DNA of 12,838 bases. Source: Deltaproteobacteria bacterium. Its GTDB lineage: Bacteria > Desulfobacterota > Desulfuromonadia > Geobacterales > Pseudopelobacteraceae. The DNA is taken from contig JAURXC010000062.1 of the NCBI GenBank assembly GCA_030654645.1, forward strand, positions 1 through 12,838, written 5' to 3'. The notes beneath the pieces are model-generated. The model saw only the letters and a program-made list of their open reading frames with translations. It ran no database searches and was not told where the DNA came from. The translations under genes and the position numbers were made by a program. Of the stretch, positions 5,226 to 11,540 are shown one piece after another; position 1 is the stretch's first letter, and each line of letters begins with the position of its first letter.

Positions 5226-6002
5226 ATGAAAAAACTGCTGATAGCACTGATCGTGCTTCTATTCTCGGTAAATGCGGATGCCGCTGTAAAAACCAGGATT
5301 GTCGAATATGTACATGGGAATACCACGCTTGAGGGATACCTGGCCTGGGATGACGCCGGCGCTGTCAAACGTCCCGGCATCCTGGTCGTGCATGAATGGA
5401 CCGGAATAAACGACCACATCAGGCAACGGGCCGAAATGCTGGCCAAGCTTGGCTACGTTGCTTTTGCAGTGGACATTTACGGCAAGGGAGTTCGTCCGTC
5501 AGCTCCGGCCGAAGCCGGGAAAACCGCCGGAATATACAAGAACGACCGGCCCCTGATGCGGGCCAGGGCCGCCGCCGGGCTGGAAGAGCTGAAAAAGCAG
5601 AAATTTGTAGATCCGCAACGCATTGCCGCTATCGGCTTCTGCTTCGGCGGCACCACCGTTCTGGAACTGGCCCGCGCAGCCGCTGACCTGAAAGGAGTCG
5701 TCAGTTTCCACGGTGGTCTGTCCACCCCGACACCCGGTGATGCGAAAAATATCAGGGGCAGGGTGCTTGTGCTGCACGGCGCTGACGACCCCTATGTAAA
5801 CGCCGTTGAAGTGGCTGTCTTTCAGGAGGAGATGAGGAAAGGCGGGGTTGACTGGCAGTTTGTAAGCTACGGCAATGCCGTTCACAGCTTCACCAACAGA
5901 GCTGCCGGCACGGACAACAGCAAGGGGGCTGCTTACAATGAAAAAGCGGACCGCCGCTCGTGGGAAGCGATGCAGGCGTTTTTTACGGAAATATTCAAGT
6001 AA
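5226..6002 (+). CDS. Exported dienelactone hydrolase-family alpha/beta hydrolase
   Basis: 258 residues from the ATG at 5226, which has GGGAGG at a good distance and begins a signal peptide (MKKLLIALIVLLFSVNADA, cleavage likely near residue 19). An in-frame TTG at 5199 would put nine residues before that signal and was not chosen. The dienelactone hydrolase pattern is clear: VVHEWTGIN with Glu57, the nucleophile motif GFCFGG with Cys139 in place of Ser, VLHGADDPY with Asp187 or Asp188, and the catalytic HSF with His220. YVAFAVDIYGKG is also characteristic. Such enzymes hydrolyse lactone or ester bonds using a Cys-His-Asp triad. The export signal suggests a periplasmic substrate, unlike the classical cytoplasmic enzyme of chlorocatechol breakdown, and no aromatic-degradation genes are nearby. 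It has its own promoter. Confidence 0.92.
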   Translation: MKKLLIALIVLLFSVNADAAVKTRIVEYVHGNTTLEGYLAWDDAGAVKRPGILVVHEWTGINDHIRQRAEMLAKLGYVAFAVDIYGKGVRPSAPAEAGKTAGIYKNDRPLMRARAAAGLEELKKQKFVDPQRIAAIGFCFGGTTVLELARAAADLKGVVSFHGGLSTPTPGDAKNIRGRVLVLHGADDPYVNAVEVAVFQEEMRKGGVDWQFVSYGNAVHSFTNRAAGTDNSKGAAYNEKADRRSWEAMQAFFTEIFK

Positions 6003-6114
6003 GCTGCTACCAGTGGCGCTGGACGGGAACTCTGTCCTGTACGGTGGGTTGCGGGAGAATCCGGTTTTGAAACCTTGATTGTAAATCTCGGCAGTTTCCT
6101 GTGATTGACGTATT

Positions 6115-6145
6115 GACATTCAAATACTCTTGGAATTTAAATGTC
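6115..6145. repeat. AT-rich inverted repeat after the hydrolase gene
   Basis: GACATTCAAAT (6115-6125) pairs with ATTTAAATGTC (6135-6145), 10 of 11 positions, with a nine-base loop. It sits in the convergent gap and could be a weak transcript-end structure or a protein-binding site. Confidence 0.35.
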
Positions 6146-6185
6146 CAAACCATAGAGTTCCGGGGATAATTGGAATCCAACAAGC

Positions 6186-6236
6186 GAACAGGCTGCTTAT
6201 TGGCGCCGCTGGCGTCTCACAATAAACAGCCTGTTC
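6186..6236. terminator. Bidirectional stem-loop between convergent genes
   Basis: GAACAGGCTGCTTATTG (6186-6202) pairs with CAATAAACAGCCTGTTC (6220-6236), 16 of 17 positions, with a GC-rich 17-base loop. It lies between the hydrolase gene (plus) and the small exported-protein gene (minus, ending at 6281) and probably ends both transcripts. Plus-strand bases after it (CTTAAACCTTTATAAGG) have only a weak T-run. Confidence 0.6.
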
Positions 6237-6280
6237 CTTAAACCTTTATAAGGTCCAGTCCATCAATGATTGTTTGACGT

Positions 6281-6637
6281 TTATTTCTCGTTCGGAATAC
6301 AGTTCTTGGCGAACATGATACAATCCTTTTTACCAACCGTTGCTGAGCCGCTATCCGGTATCATGCCATAACTGGCAATTGCGCCAAAAGGTCCGGATCC
6401 ACCGGGAGTTGCCGCGTGTTTCGACACTTCTCCCGGCACCGCTTCAATGATAGCAAATGCCCCGTACGGCCCGGTACCGTTACGTAATGCAGTGTTATAT
6501 GCCTTACCTTCATGAGCTTTGTCGGTATAATCGGCTGGTCCGTATGTTCCGTATGGTCCTGAACTTGAAAATGCCGGAAGGGCGCTTACTACTGCCGAAA
6601 GCGCTAGCAATGAAAGAAACAGAGCTATATTTTTCAT
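6281..6637 (-). CDS. Small exported Gly/Pro-rich protein with GP(Y/F)G motifs
   Basis: 118 residues. The start is supported by AGGAG eight bases upstream of the ATG. A Sec signal peptide covers residues 1 to about 24 (MKNIALFLSLLALSAVVSAL, then PAFS). The mature part is rich in Gly, Pro, Ser and Ala and repeats a GP(Y/F)G motif at 27-30, 56-59 and 82-85 (GPYGTYG, GPYGAFA, GPFGAIA). The C-terminus carries two cysteines, 106 and 113, in DCIMFAKNC, which could form a disulfide. I do not know the function; an envelope or extracellular location is inferred from the signal. A second copy of its 3' end lies at 2655-2738, so the gene belongs to a small family in this genome. It is transcribed alone from an extended -10 promoter and ends at the hairpin 6186-6236. 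Confidence 0.8.
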   Translation of the reverse strand: MKNIALFLSLLALSAVVSALPAFSSSGPYGTYGPADYTDKAHEGKAYNTALRNGTGPYGAFAIIEAVPGEVSKHAATPGGSGPFGAIASYGMIPDSGSATVGKKDCIMFAKNCIPNEK

Positions 6638-6949
6638 GTCATTACTCCTTTTCGTGTAGTTACCTCTTGACTTGGATTATAGCACCTCGGAATAAATTTT
6701 AAATGAAATTCAAATTCAATAACTCGTGCGTGAAGGGTGTGTGTAACTGCAGAAGAAGGGAACGTAGTTGAGTTGTTTGACTTCATTAAATATCTGCGTG
6801 CAAGTTTGCAATTCTGACCCTGATTCGTCTGATTAGTCGTTCTCGATTGCGCTTCCTGAAATCGTTCTCGTGTAGTTTAGAGATCGCTATTGTATGCTAT
6901 AGTTGTAGCAAATATTGCTGGATCTAACGGGGGTGGTTTTCTTAACGCC
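6638..6949. other. Divergent intergenic region
   Basis: This 312-base gap lies between the divergent small exported-protein gene and the response-regulator gene. It contains the minus-strand promoter (6676-6681), an AT-rich tract (6688-6720), a single AACGTAGTTG (6761-6770) identical to the outer part of the RAYT repeat with its flanking base, and two copies of TCGTTCTCG (6837-6845 and 6862-6870) 25 bases apart. No gene is visible, and no convincing promoter for the regulator gene was found. Confidence 0.5.
6676..6681 (-). promoter_or_regulatory. Extended -10 promoter of the small exported-protein gene
   Basis: On the minus strand TGCTATAAT gives a perfect -10 box with the TG extension. The expected -35 position is poor (ATTTAA), but the region upstream is AT-rich, as in promoters that rely on the extended -10 and an UP element. 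The ATG follows about 40 bases later. Confidence 0.5.
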
Positions 6950-8539
6950 ATGAAAACCAGGGATGCGTCACATAAGATAATGATTGTCGATGACGAGGAG
7001 ATGGTCCGCATGGTTTTGCGGAGCATGTTGGAGGGATTCGGCTTCAGTGTCGTTGAAGCGGTTAACGGCCGCGATGGACTTGATGTCTTTACCCGCGAAG
7101 CCCCCGACATCGTATTCACGGATCTTCAGATGCCGGAAATGAACGGTTTTGAGCTTATTACCAGTATAAAGGAGAAATGTCCCGAGACTCCGGTAATTGT
7201 CATTTCCGGAACAGGCAACATACAAAGTGCTATCGAGGCCATCCGTCTGGGCGCCTGGGACTATGTAACCAAGCCGATCGAGAGCATCGAAGGGCTGCAT
7301 ATCATTACTCGTCGAGTGATCGAACGAATGCAGCTGATCGCCGAGAACAGAGCCTACCGCGAACACTTGGAAGAGCTCGTCATGCAGAGAACAGAGGATT
7401 TGCGTGACAGCGAGGTCCGCTTTCGCACGCTTTTTGAATCGGCCAATGACGCCATTATTCTTATTCGTGACGATCGAATAATCTCTTGCAACCGCAAGAC
7501 CCGGGAACTCTTCGGCTGTTCTCAGGATGACATTCTCGACCGCCCCATGCTCGCCTTTTCTCCTCCCAAGCAGCCATTCGGAGCATGTTCAGATGAGCTC
7601 CTCAAAGAACGCATGAATATGGCGTTGTCAGGCGTACCCCAGTTCTATGAATGGCGCTACACCCGGCATAACGGAGAGTTTTTAGATGCCGAGATAAGCC
7701 TTAACCGTCTGGAACTGCACGGTGCTTTATATCTTCAGGCCATAATGCGCGATATCACCGAACGGAAAAAGGCTGATCGGGCTCTGCTGGATAATGCCCG
7801 CATAAAACGTGAGCTGGAAATTGCCCAGGAGGTACAGCAATCGCTGTTGCCGGCATATCCTCCGGTGATTCCGGGACTGCTTGTAGCCAGCATCTGTGTG
7901 CCGGCCAGCAATGTGGGAGGAGATTATTACGACTTCTTTTCCCCTGGTGACCAAATCCTGGATACGGTCATCGCCGATGTTGCCGGTCACAGTTTCGGTT
8001 CAGCGCTCTTGATGGCAGAGGCGAGAAGCGTCCTGCATGCCAAGGTCAGCGCGGCATATTCTCCCGCCCGGCTCCTGGCCGAGGTCAACGACCTGCTGTA
8101 CGAGGACCTTACCCGTTCAGAATTGCTGCTCAGCATGTTCTATGCACGACTGGATATCAATAACTCGACCCTGTCCTACGCAAATGCAGGACATTGCCGC
8201 CCCTTGCTGTACCGTTCAGGAAATGGCGGCTCCTTTGAGGAGCTTGATGCGGACGGATTGCTCATGGGAGTCAGGGTTGGGGTCTGTTTTGAGGAGAAGG
8301 CCTTGCGGATGGGCGAAGAAGACATCCTGTGTCTGTATACCGACGGTATTACTGAGTCGGAGAACAGTAATGGTGAGTATTTCGGAGACAGACGCTTCAG
8401 AGAGGTTATTGCGGAATTCAGCCATAGGCACCCCGAAGAGATCATTACAGCTGTTTTTCAGAATTTGGCAGACTTTATCGGCCACATGGATCTGTCCGAC
8501 GACATTACCATAACCGTCATGAAAGTAGTTCCCTCTTGA
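6950..8539 (+). CDS. Response regulator with PAS and SpoIIE/RsbU-type PP2C phosphatase domains
   Basis: 529 residues from the ATG at 6950; an upstream in-frame TTG at 6890 would add 20 atypical residues. Neither has an ideal ribosome binding site; a G-run at 6929-6933 is 16 bases before the ATG. Domains: a receiver at about 9-125 with acidic pocket Asp14/Asp15, phospho-acceptor Asp58 (FTDLQMPEMNG), Thr88 and Lys108 (VTKP); a coiled linker; a PAS domain at about 155-285 ending in AIMRDITERKKA; and a PP2C/SpoIIE phosphatase domain at about 295-527. The phosphatase keeps its metal-binding acids: GGDYYD, DVAGHSFGSAL, YTDGITE and DDITI. By family knowledge such proteins dephosphorylate an anti-anti-sigma (STAS) protein in response to phosphorylation by a sensor kinase. 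No kinase, STAS protein or anti-sigma factor is next to it, so its partners are elsewhere. Confidence 0.92.
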   Translation: MKTRDASHKIMIVDDEEMVRMVLRSMLEGFGFSVVEAVNGRDGLDVFTREAPDIVFTDLQMPEMNGFELITSIKEKCPETPVIVISGTGNIQSAIEAIRLGAWDYVTKPIESIEGLHIITRRVIERMQLIAENRAYREHLEELVMQRTEDLRDSEVRFRTLFESANDAIILIRDDRIISCNRKTRELFGCSQDDILDRPMLAFSPPKQPFGACSDELLKERMNMALSGVPQFYEWRYTRHNGEFLDAEISLNRLELHGALYLQAIMRDITERKKADRALLDNARIKRELEIAQEVQQSLLPAYPPVIPGLLVASICVPASNVGGDYYDFFSPGDQILDTVIADVAGHSFGSALLMAEARSVLHAKVSAAYSPARLLAEVNDLLYEDLTRSELLLSMFYARLDINNSTLSYANAGHCRPLLYRSGNGGSFEELDADGLLMGVRVGVCFEEKALRMGEEDILCLYTDGITESENSNGEYFGDRRFREVIAEFSHRHPEEIITAVFQNLADFIGHMDLSDDITITVMKVVPS

Positions 8540-8540
8540 A

Positions 8541-8559
8541 TATCAAAGCTGGCTTGATA
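8541..8559. terminator. Small inverted repeat just after the regulator gene
   Basis: TATCAA (8541-8546) pairs with TTGATA (8554-8559) right after the stop at 8537-8539. The stem is short and no T-run follows closely, so termination here would be weak. Confidence 0.25.
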
Positions 8560-8683
8560 CCTCGACCGGCCCCCTCTTTATCTCGAATTCGCATGGCTTC
8601 AGGTGGTTTCCCGGCCCGGCAATCGGTATGACTGTGATCCGGCAAATGTCCCGGCATCCTGGTGCGGGGGGCTGGCGAATGTG

Positions 8684-8720
8684 TTGACTGAATCTTCAAA
8701 TATGGTAGACATGTTGTCTA
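8684..8720 (+). promoter_or_regulatory. Promoter/operator region of the duplicated-domain gene
   Basis: TTGACT (8684-8689) is a good -35 match. The -10 position 16-17 bases later falls on a perfect inverted repeat, TAGACA-TGT-TGTCTA (8706-8720). A repeat in that place suggests an operator where a repressor would block transcription. The ribosome binding site GGGAGG (8733-8738) and the ATG at 8745 follow. Confidence 0.4.
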
Positions 8721-8744
8721 TCTTAATAGACCGGGAGGTTTGGC

Positions 8745-9437
8745 ATGAAAACTTTATTACTGGCAGTTTCAATGACAGCATTTAGTATGACATCCGCCTT
8801 GGCCCTTGATGTCGGTGGAAGCTACAAGACTTCTGAAGGGGACATGACTCTAAGTCAGGATGGAGACAGAATCTCGGGTAAATATACAAATGACAACGGT
8901 GAGATAACCGGCACCATGTACGATGCCACACTGGATGGATTCTGGATTGAAGACCATTCGGACCGCCGTTGCAATACTTCCAAACATGGGCGCTACTATT
9001 GGGGGCGGATAGCGTTCGAGTTCAGCGACAACGCTTATTCCGGGTTGTGGGGATACTGCAACGATGCCCCCACCCGTCCCTGGACCGGCAGCAGAACAGG
9101 TGCAAGTTCGTATTCAGGCAGCCCGGTTCCTGAAAACTCCATATTCATCGAAGGCGTCTGGAAATCATCCGAAGGTGACATATCCTTCAGGCAGAAAGGC
9201 AGCAAGGTAAGCGGAAAATACGCCCAGGACAACGGGGAAATCGCCGGTGGAGTTAAAGAGAACGATTTCGACGGCTACTGGATTGAGGATCATTCGGACC
9301 GGCGCTGCAGCACTCAAAAGAATGGCAGGTATTTTTGGGGCAAACTTCAGCTTCATTTTGAAGACAACCGTTTCAGCGGCAAATGGGGGTATTGCGATGA
9401 CCAGCCTGCGCGACAGTGGACCGGGCAGCGAAAATAA
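8745..9437 (+). CDS. Exported protein of two tandem copies of one Trp/Cys-containing domain
   Basis: 230 residues with a strong ribosome binding site (GGGAGG) and a Sec signal peptide (MKTLLLAVSMTAFSMTSALA, cleavage near residue 20). The mature protein is two copies of a 93-residue domain, 25-117 and 137-229, which align without gaps at an offset of 112 residues; I count 53 identities in 93. Conserved blocks are SEGD, SGKY, DNGEI, WIEDHSDRRC, GRY-WG, WGYC and WTG. Each copy has two cysteines (76/105 and 188/217), likely one disulfide per domain. Alternating hydrophobic residues suggest a beta-sheet fold. A linker of about 19 residues rich in Ser and Gly joins the copies. I do not recognise a named family; binding of a ligand or cell-wall component in the periplasm is only a guess. 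A start on the same strand at 8603 is excluded because it lies in another frame. Confidence 0.8.
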   Translation: MKTLLLAVSMTAFSMTSALALDVGGSYKTSEGDMTLSQDGDRISGKYTNDNGEITGTMYDATLDGFWIEDHSDRRCNTSKHGRYYWGRIAFEFSDNAYSGLWGYCNDAPTRPWTGSRTGASSYSGSPVPENSIFIEGVWKSSEGDISFRQKGSKVSGKYAQDNGEIAGGVKENDFDGYWIEDHSDRRCSTQKNGRYFWGKLQLHFEDNRFSGKWGYCDDQPARQWTGQRK

Positions 9438-9517
9438 ATCCCGGGCTGATAACCGATCTGATATGTAAAAAAGTGCTTTCTTTACTTTTGCAGCGATACC
9501 CCCGAAAGGAGTCTCCC

Positions 9518-10792
9518 ATGTCAAATTCTTCAGCACGATGGATGGTGGCGCCGGTTCTGGCAACAACTCTGATGTTTTACGGAACCGCCGGCGCTGCTGA
9601 AAAACAGAAAACCAAACCGTATCCTCATTACTGGCTGAGCATCGCCACCACCAACCAGTCCATGCCCGGCATGTCAGCGGAAATGTCCGGCATGGCCTCC
9701 CTGTTCGGCGGCAAAGGCGCTTTCGGCCCCAAACGCGAGCTGCAGCTGCAGCTGGAATCGCCAAAGGTAACAGCGGAGAAACCGACCGCCGCCGATGAAA
9801 TCCCGCCGGGCCAGAAAATGGGGGATGCACTTCAACTCGTGACCCCTAAAGTTGAGAAGTCAACCTCTGAACCGGACGAGCGCCGCTCTCCCGAAAAGTA
9901 CGAGAAGCCGAAGGCGCGCATGCTGATCTACTGGGGATGCGGGGAGACCATCGGCAAGGGGCAACCCAGGGTCATCGATACCTCAAAAATGAGCATGGCC
10001 GAATTCGGCAAGGCCTTTGCCGGACGCGCTCCCACCCAGCAGACCCCGCCGTCTCCACGGAAGGGGTGGACCTATGGCGAATGGCCGAGCCGGGAGGAGA
10101 GGGCCGACATCCCCGCCGACAGCTCGCTCGTCGGCGCCCATCGCGTCAAGGGCAACTATACGGTCGATATTCCGTTCTCGCTGGATGCCAGGCGGGATTT
10201 CATGGCGCCGATCGAATTCACCTCGGTGACATCCACCACCTCCGGGGCAACGAAGGTCTCCTGGAAAGAGGTGCCGACCAGCATCGGCTATTTCGCCACG
10301 GCCATGGGGCATAAACAGGAAACCGGCGAAACGATCTTCTGGTCCGCCAGCGAAGTGCCGGAAACCGGTTTTGCCCTTCAGAACTACCTGACGCCGTCTG
10401 ACGTCAGCAGGTTTATCAAGGAGAAGGTCGTCATGCCCCCCTCCAGGACCAGCTGCACGGTGCCGCCGGTTTTCAAGGATGCTGGCGGAGCGATGTTGCA
10501 GTTCATCGCCTACGGGGAGGAGCTGAACCTGGTCCATCCACCCAAGCCCAAGGATCCAAAACAACCCTGGAATATCGAATGGTCGGTAAAGGCCCGCCTC
10601 AAATCCACCGGCATGACAACACTTATGCCGATGGAGGACGGTTCCGACGACAAGCCCGCCCGTAAATCAAAGAAAAAGTCCCAGCCCCAGGATGAAGAAA
10701 CCGCCAAGGAAGGCGCCGATGAGCGCGGAGAAGATTCCAAGGCGCCAAAAGGCGGGATTGGCGACCGCCTGAAGGGAATCTTCGGGTTCTGA
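9518..10792 (+). CDS. Conserved exported protein of unknown function
   Basis: 424 residues from the ATG at 9518, with AAGGAG (9506-9511) upstream; an in-frame start at 9416 would overlap the preceding gene and place 34 residues before the signal peptide. The signal runs to about residue 27 (ATTLMFYGTAGA). A Met-rich stretch follows (SMPGMSAEMSGMASLFGG), then conserved-looking blocks: PPGQKMGDALQL, KPKARMLIYWGCGE, MSMAEFGKAFAGRAP, PSPRKGWTYGEWPSR, DSSLVGAHRVKGNYT, DFMAPIEFTSV, LTPSDVSRFIKEKVVMPP, CTVPPVF, AMLQFIAYGEELN. The C-terminal 50 residues are charged and low in complexity (KSKKKSQPQDEE) and end in GDRLKGIFGF. I recall this as a widespread hypothetical family of proteobacteria; no enzymatic motif is evident. 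It lies 80 bases after the duplicated-domain gene with no terminator between, so the two may share a transcript. Confidence 0.8.
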   Translation: MSNSSARWMVAPVLATTLMFYGTAGAAEKQKTKPYPHYWLSIATTNQSMPGMSAEMSGMASLFGGKGAFGPKRELQLQLESPKVTAEKPTAADEIPPGQKMGDALQLVTPKVEKSTSEPDERRSPEKYEKPKARMLIYWGCGETIGKGQPRVIDTSKMSMAEFGKAFAGRAPTQQTPPSPRKGWTYGEWPSREERADIPADSSLVGAHRVKGNYTVDIPFSLDARRDFMAPIEFTSVTSTTSGATKVSWKEVPTSIGYFATAMGHKQETGETIFWSASEVPETGFALQNYLTPSDVSRFIKEKVVMPPSRTSCTVPPVFKDAGGAMLQFIAYGEELNLVHPPKPKDPKQPWNIEWSVKARLKSTGMTTLMPMEDGSDDKPARKSKKKSQPQDEETAKEGADERGEDSKAPKGGIGDRLKGIFGF

Positions 10793-10827
10793 CGGGGGAC
10801 ATCATTCGGACTCGTGATCTTGTCTAT

Positions 10828-10833
10828 TATATT
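10828..10833 (+). promoter_or_regulatory. Possible -10 box of the yfbR-like gene
   Basis: TATATT lies in a short AT-rich island in otherwise GC-rich DNA, 20 bases before the ATG at 10854. The -35 position (TTCGGA, 10805-10810) matches poorly. GGAG (10843-10846) is the ribosome binding site. Confidence 0.3.
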
Positions 10834-10853
10834 AATATGTTTGGAGACCGAAT

Positions 10854-11465
10854 ATGACTGCTAAAAGCAGTGCCAAGCCCGTGCAGTACGATTTCTTCGC
10901 CTTCCTCTCCCGCATGCGCTACATCAGCCGCTGGGGGCTGATGCGCAACACCGTGCCGGAGAACATCCAGGAACATTCGCTGGATGTGGCGGTGATCGCC
11001 CATGCGCTGGCAATGATCCGCAATACCTATTTCGAGGGAGACCTGGACCCGTCCCGGGCCGCGCTGTATGGCATCTTCCACGATGCCAGCGAAATTTTCA
11101 CCGGCGACATGCCGACCCCGGTCAAGCATTTCAATCCCAACTTCAAGCGCTCCTTCCACCAACTGGAGGACCGCGCCCGCCGCAAGCTGCTGGATATGCT
11201 GCCGCCGGAACTGGCCGGAGAGTACGAACCGCTCTTCTTCTTCGACGAACAGCAGGAATACGCGGTGCTGGTCAAGGCGGCCGACAAGATCGCGGCGCTG
11301 GCCAAATGCATCGAGGAGGGCAAGAGCGGCAACCTGGAATTCAGGAGGGCCGAAGCGGAGCATTTCGAGCATCTTTCGGCCAGCCCGCTGCCCGAGGTGC
11401 GCTATTTCCTGGAGAAATTCCTGCCGGGATACCGCCTGTCCCTGGATGAACTCAACCTGGGGTGA
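10854..11465 (+). CDS. yfbR: HD-domain 5'-deoxynucleotidase, YfbR family
   Basis: 203 residues, start supported by GGAG seven bases upstream. Its length and sequence follow the E. coli YfbR pattern closely: FFAFLSRMRYISRWGLMRN, ENIQEHSLDVAVIAHALA, FHDASEIFTGDMPTPVKHFN, LVKAADKIAALAKCIEE, YFLEKFLPGYRLSLDEL. The HD metal ligands are present: His41, His76, Asp77 and Asp144. The family dephosphorylates deoxyribonucleoside 5'-monophosphates (for example dCMP, dUMP, dAMP) in the cytoplasm and takes part in pyrimidine deoxynucleotide salvage. No other nucleotide-metabolism gene adjoins it here. There are about 60 bases between it and the exported-protein gene, containing an AT-rich possible promoter. 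Confidence 0.93.
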   Translation: MTAKSSAKPVQYDFFAFLSRMRYISRWGLMRNTVPENIQEHSLDVAVIAHALAMIRNTYFEGDLDPSRAALYGIFHDASEIFTGDMPTPVKHFNPNFKRSFHQLEDRARRKLLDMLPPELAGEYEPLFFFDEQQEYAVLVKAADKIAALAKCIEEGKSGNLEFRRAEAEHFEHLSASPLPEVRYFLEKFLPGYRLSLDELNLG

Positions 11466-11490
11466 TTTTTTTGATCTAGTAGTGCCTCAA

Positions 11491-11522
11491 CTGTTTGGTT
11501 TGGTATTATAACTATAAAACAG
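11491..11522. promoter_or_regulatory. AT-rich leader with inverted repeat before the CHASE2 gene
   Basis: CTGTTT (11491-11496) and AAACAG (11517-11522) flank an AT-rich core containing TATTATAAC (11504-11512), which holds possible -10 boxes. The repeat arms bracket the presumed promoter, so it may be an operator; alternatively it is a long-loop hairpin at the 3' end of the preceding gene, whose stop is followed by a T-run (11467-11472). Confidence 0.3.
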
Positions 11523-11540
11523 CTGGTTGGGATGTGATAT

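Noticed and set aside
5499..6119. Minus-strand frame of 206 codons opposite the hydrolase
   Set aside because: Antisense to a clear dienelactone hydrolase with all catalytic residues; no start signal.
9165..9830. Minus-strand frame of 221 codons spanning two genes
   Set aside because: It runs antisense across the end of the duplicated-domain gene and the start of the next gene, both of which have clear signals on the plus strand. Its translation is Arg/Pro/Leu-rich shadow sequence.
9983..10564. Minus-strand frame of 193 codons inside the exported-protein gene
   Set aside because: Antisense to strongly protein-like plus-strand sequence in GC-rich DNA; a typical shadow frame.
10827..11372. 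Minus-strand frame of 181 codons opposite the YfbR-like gene
   Set aside because: The plus strand has an unmistakable HD nucleotidase, so this is a shadow.
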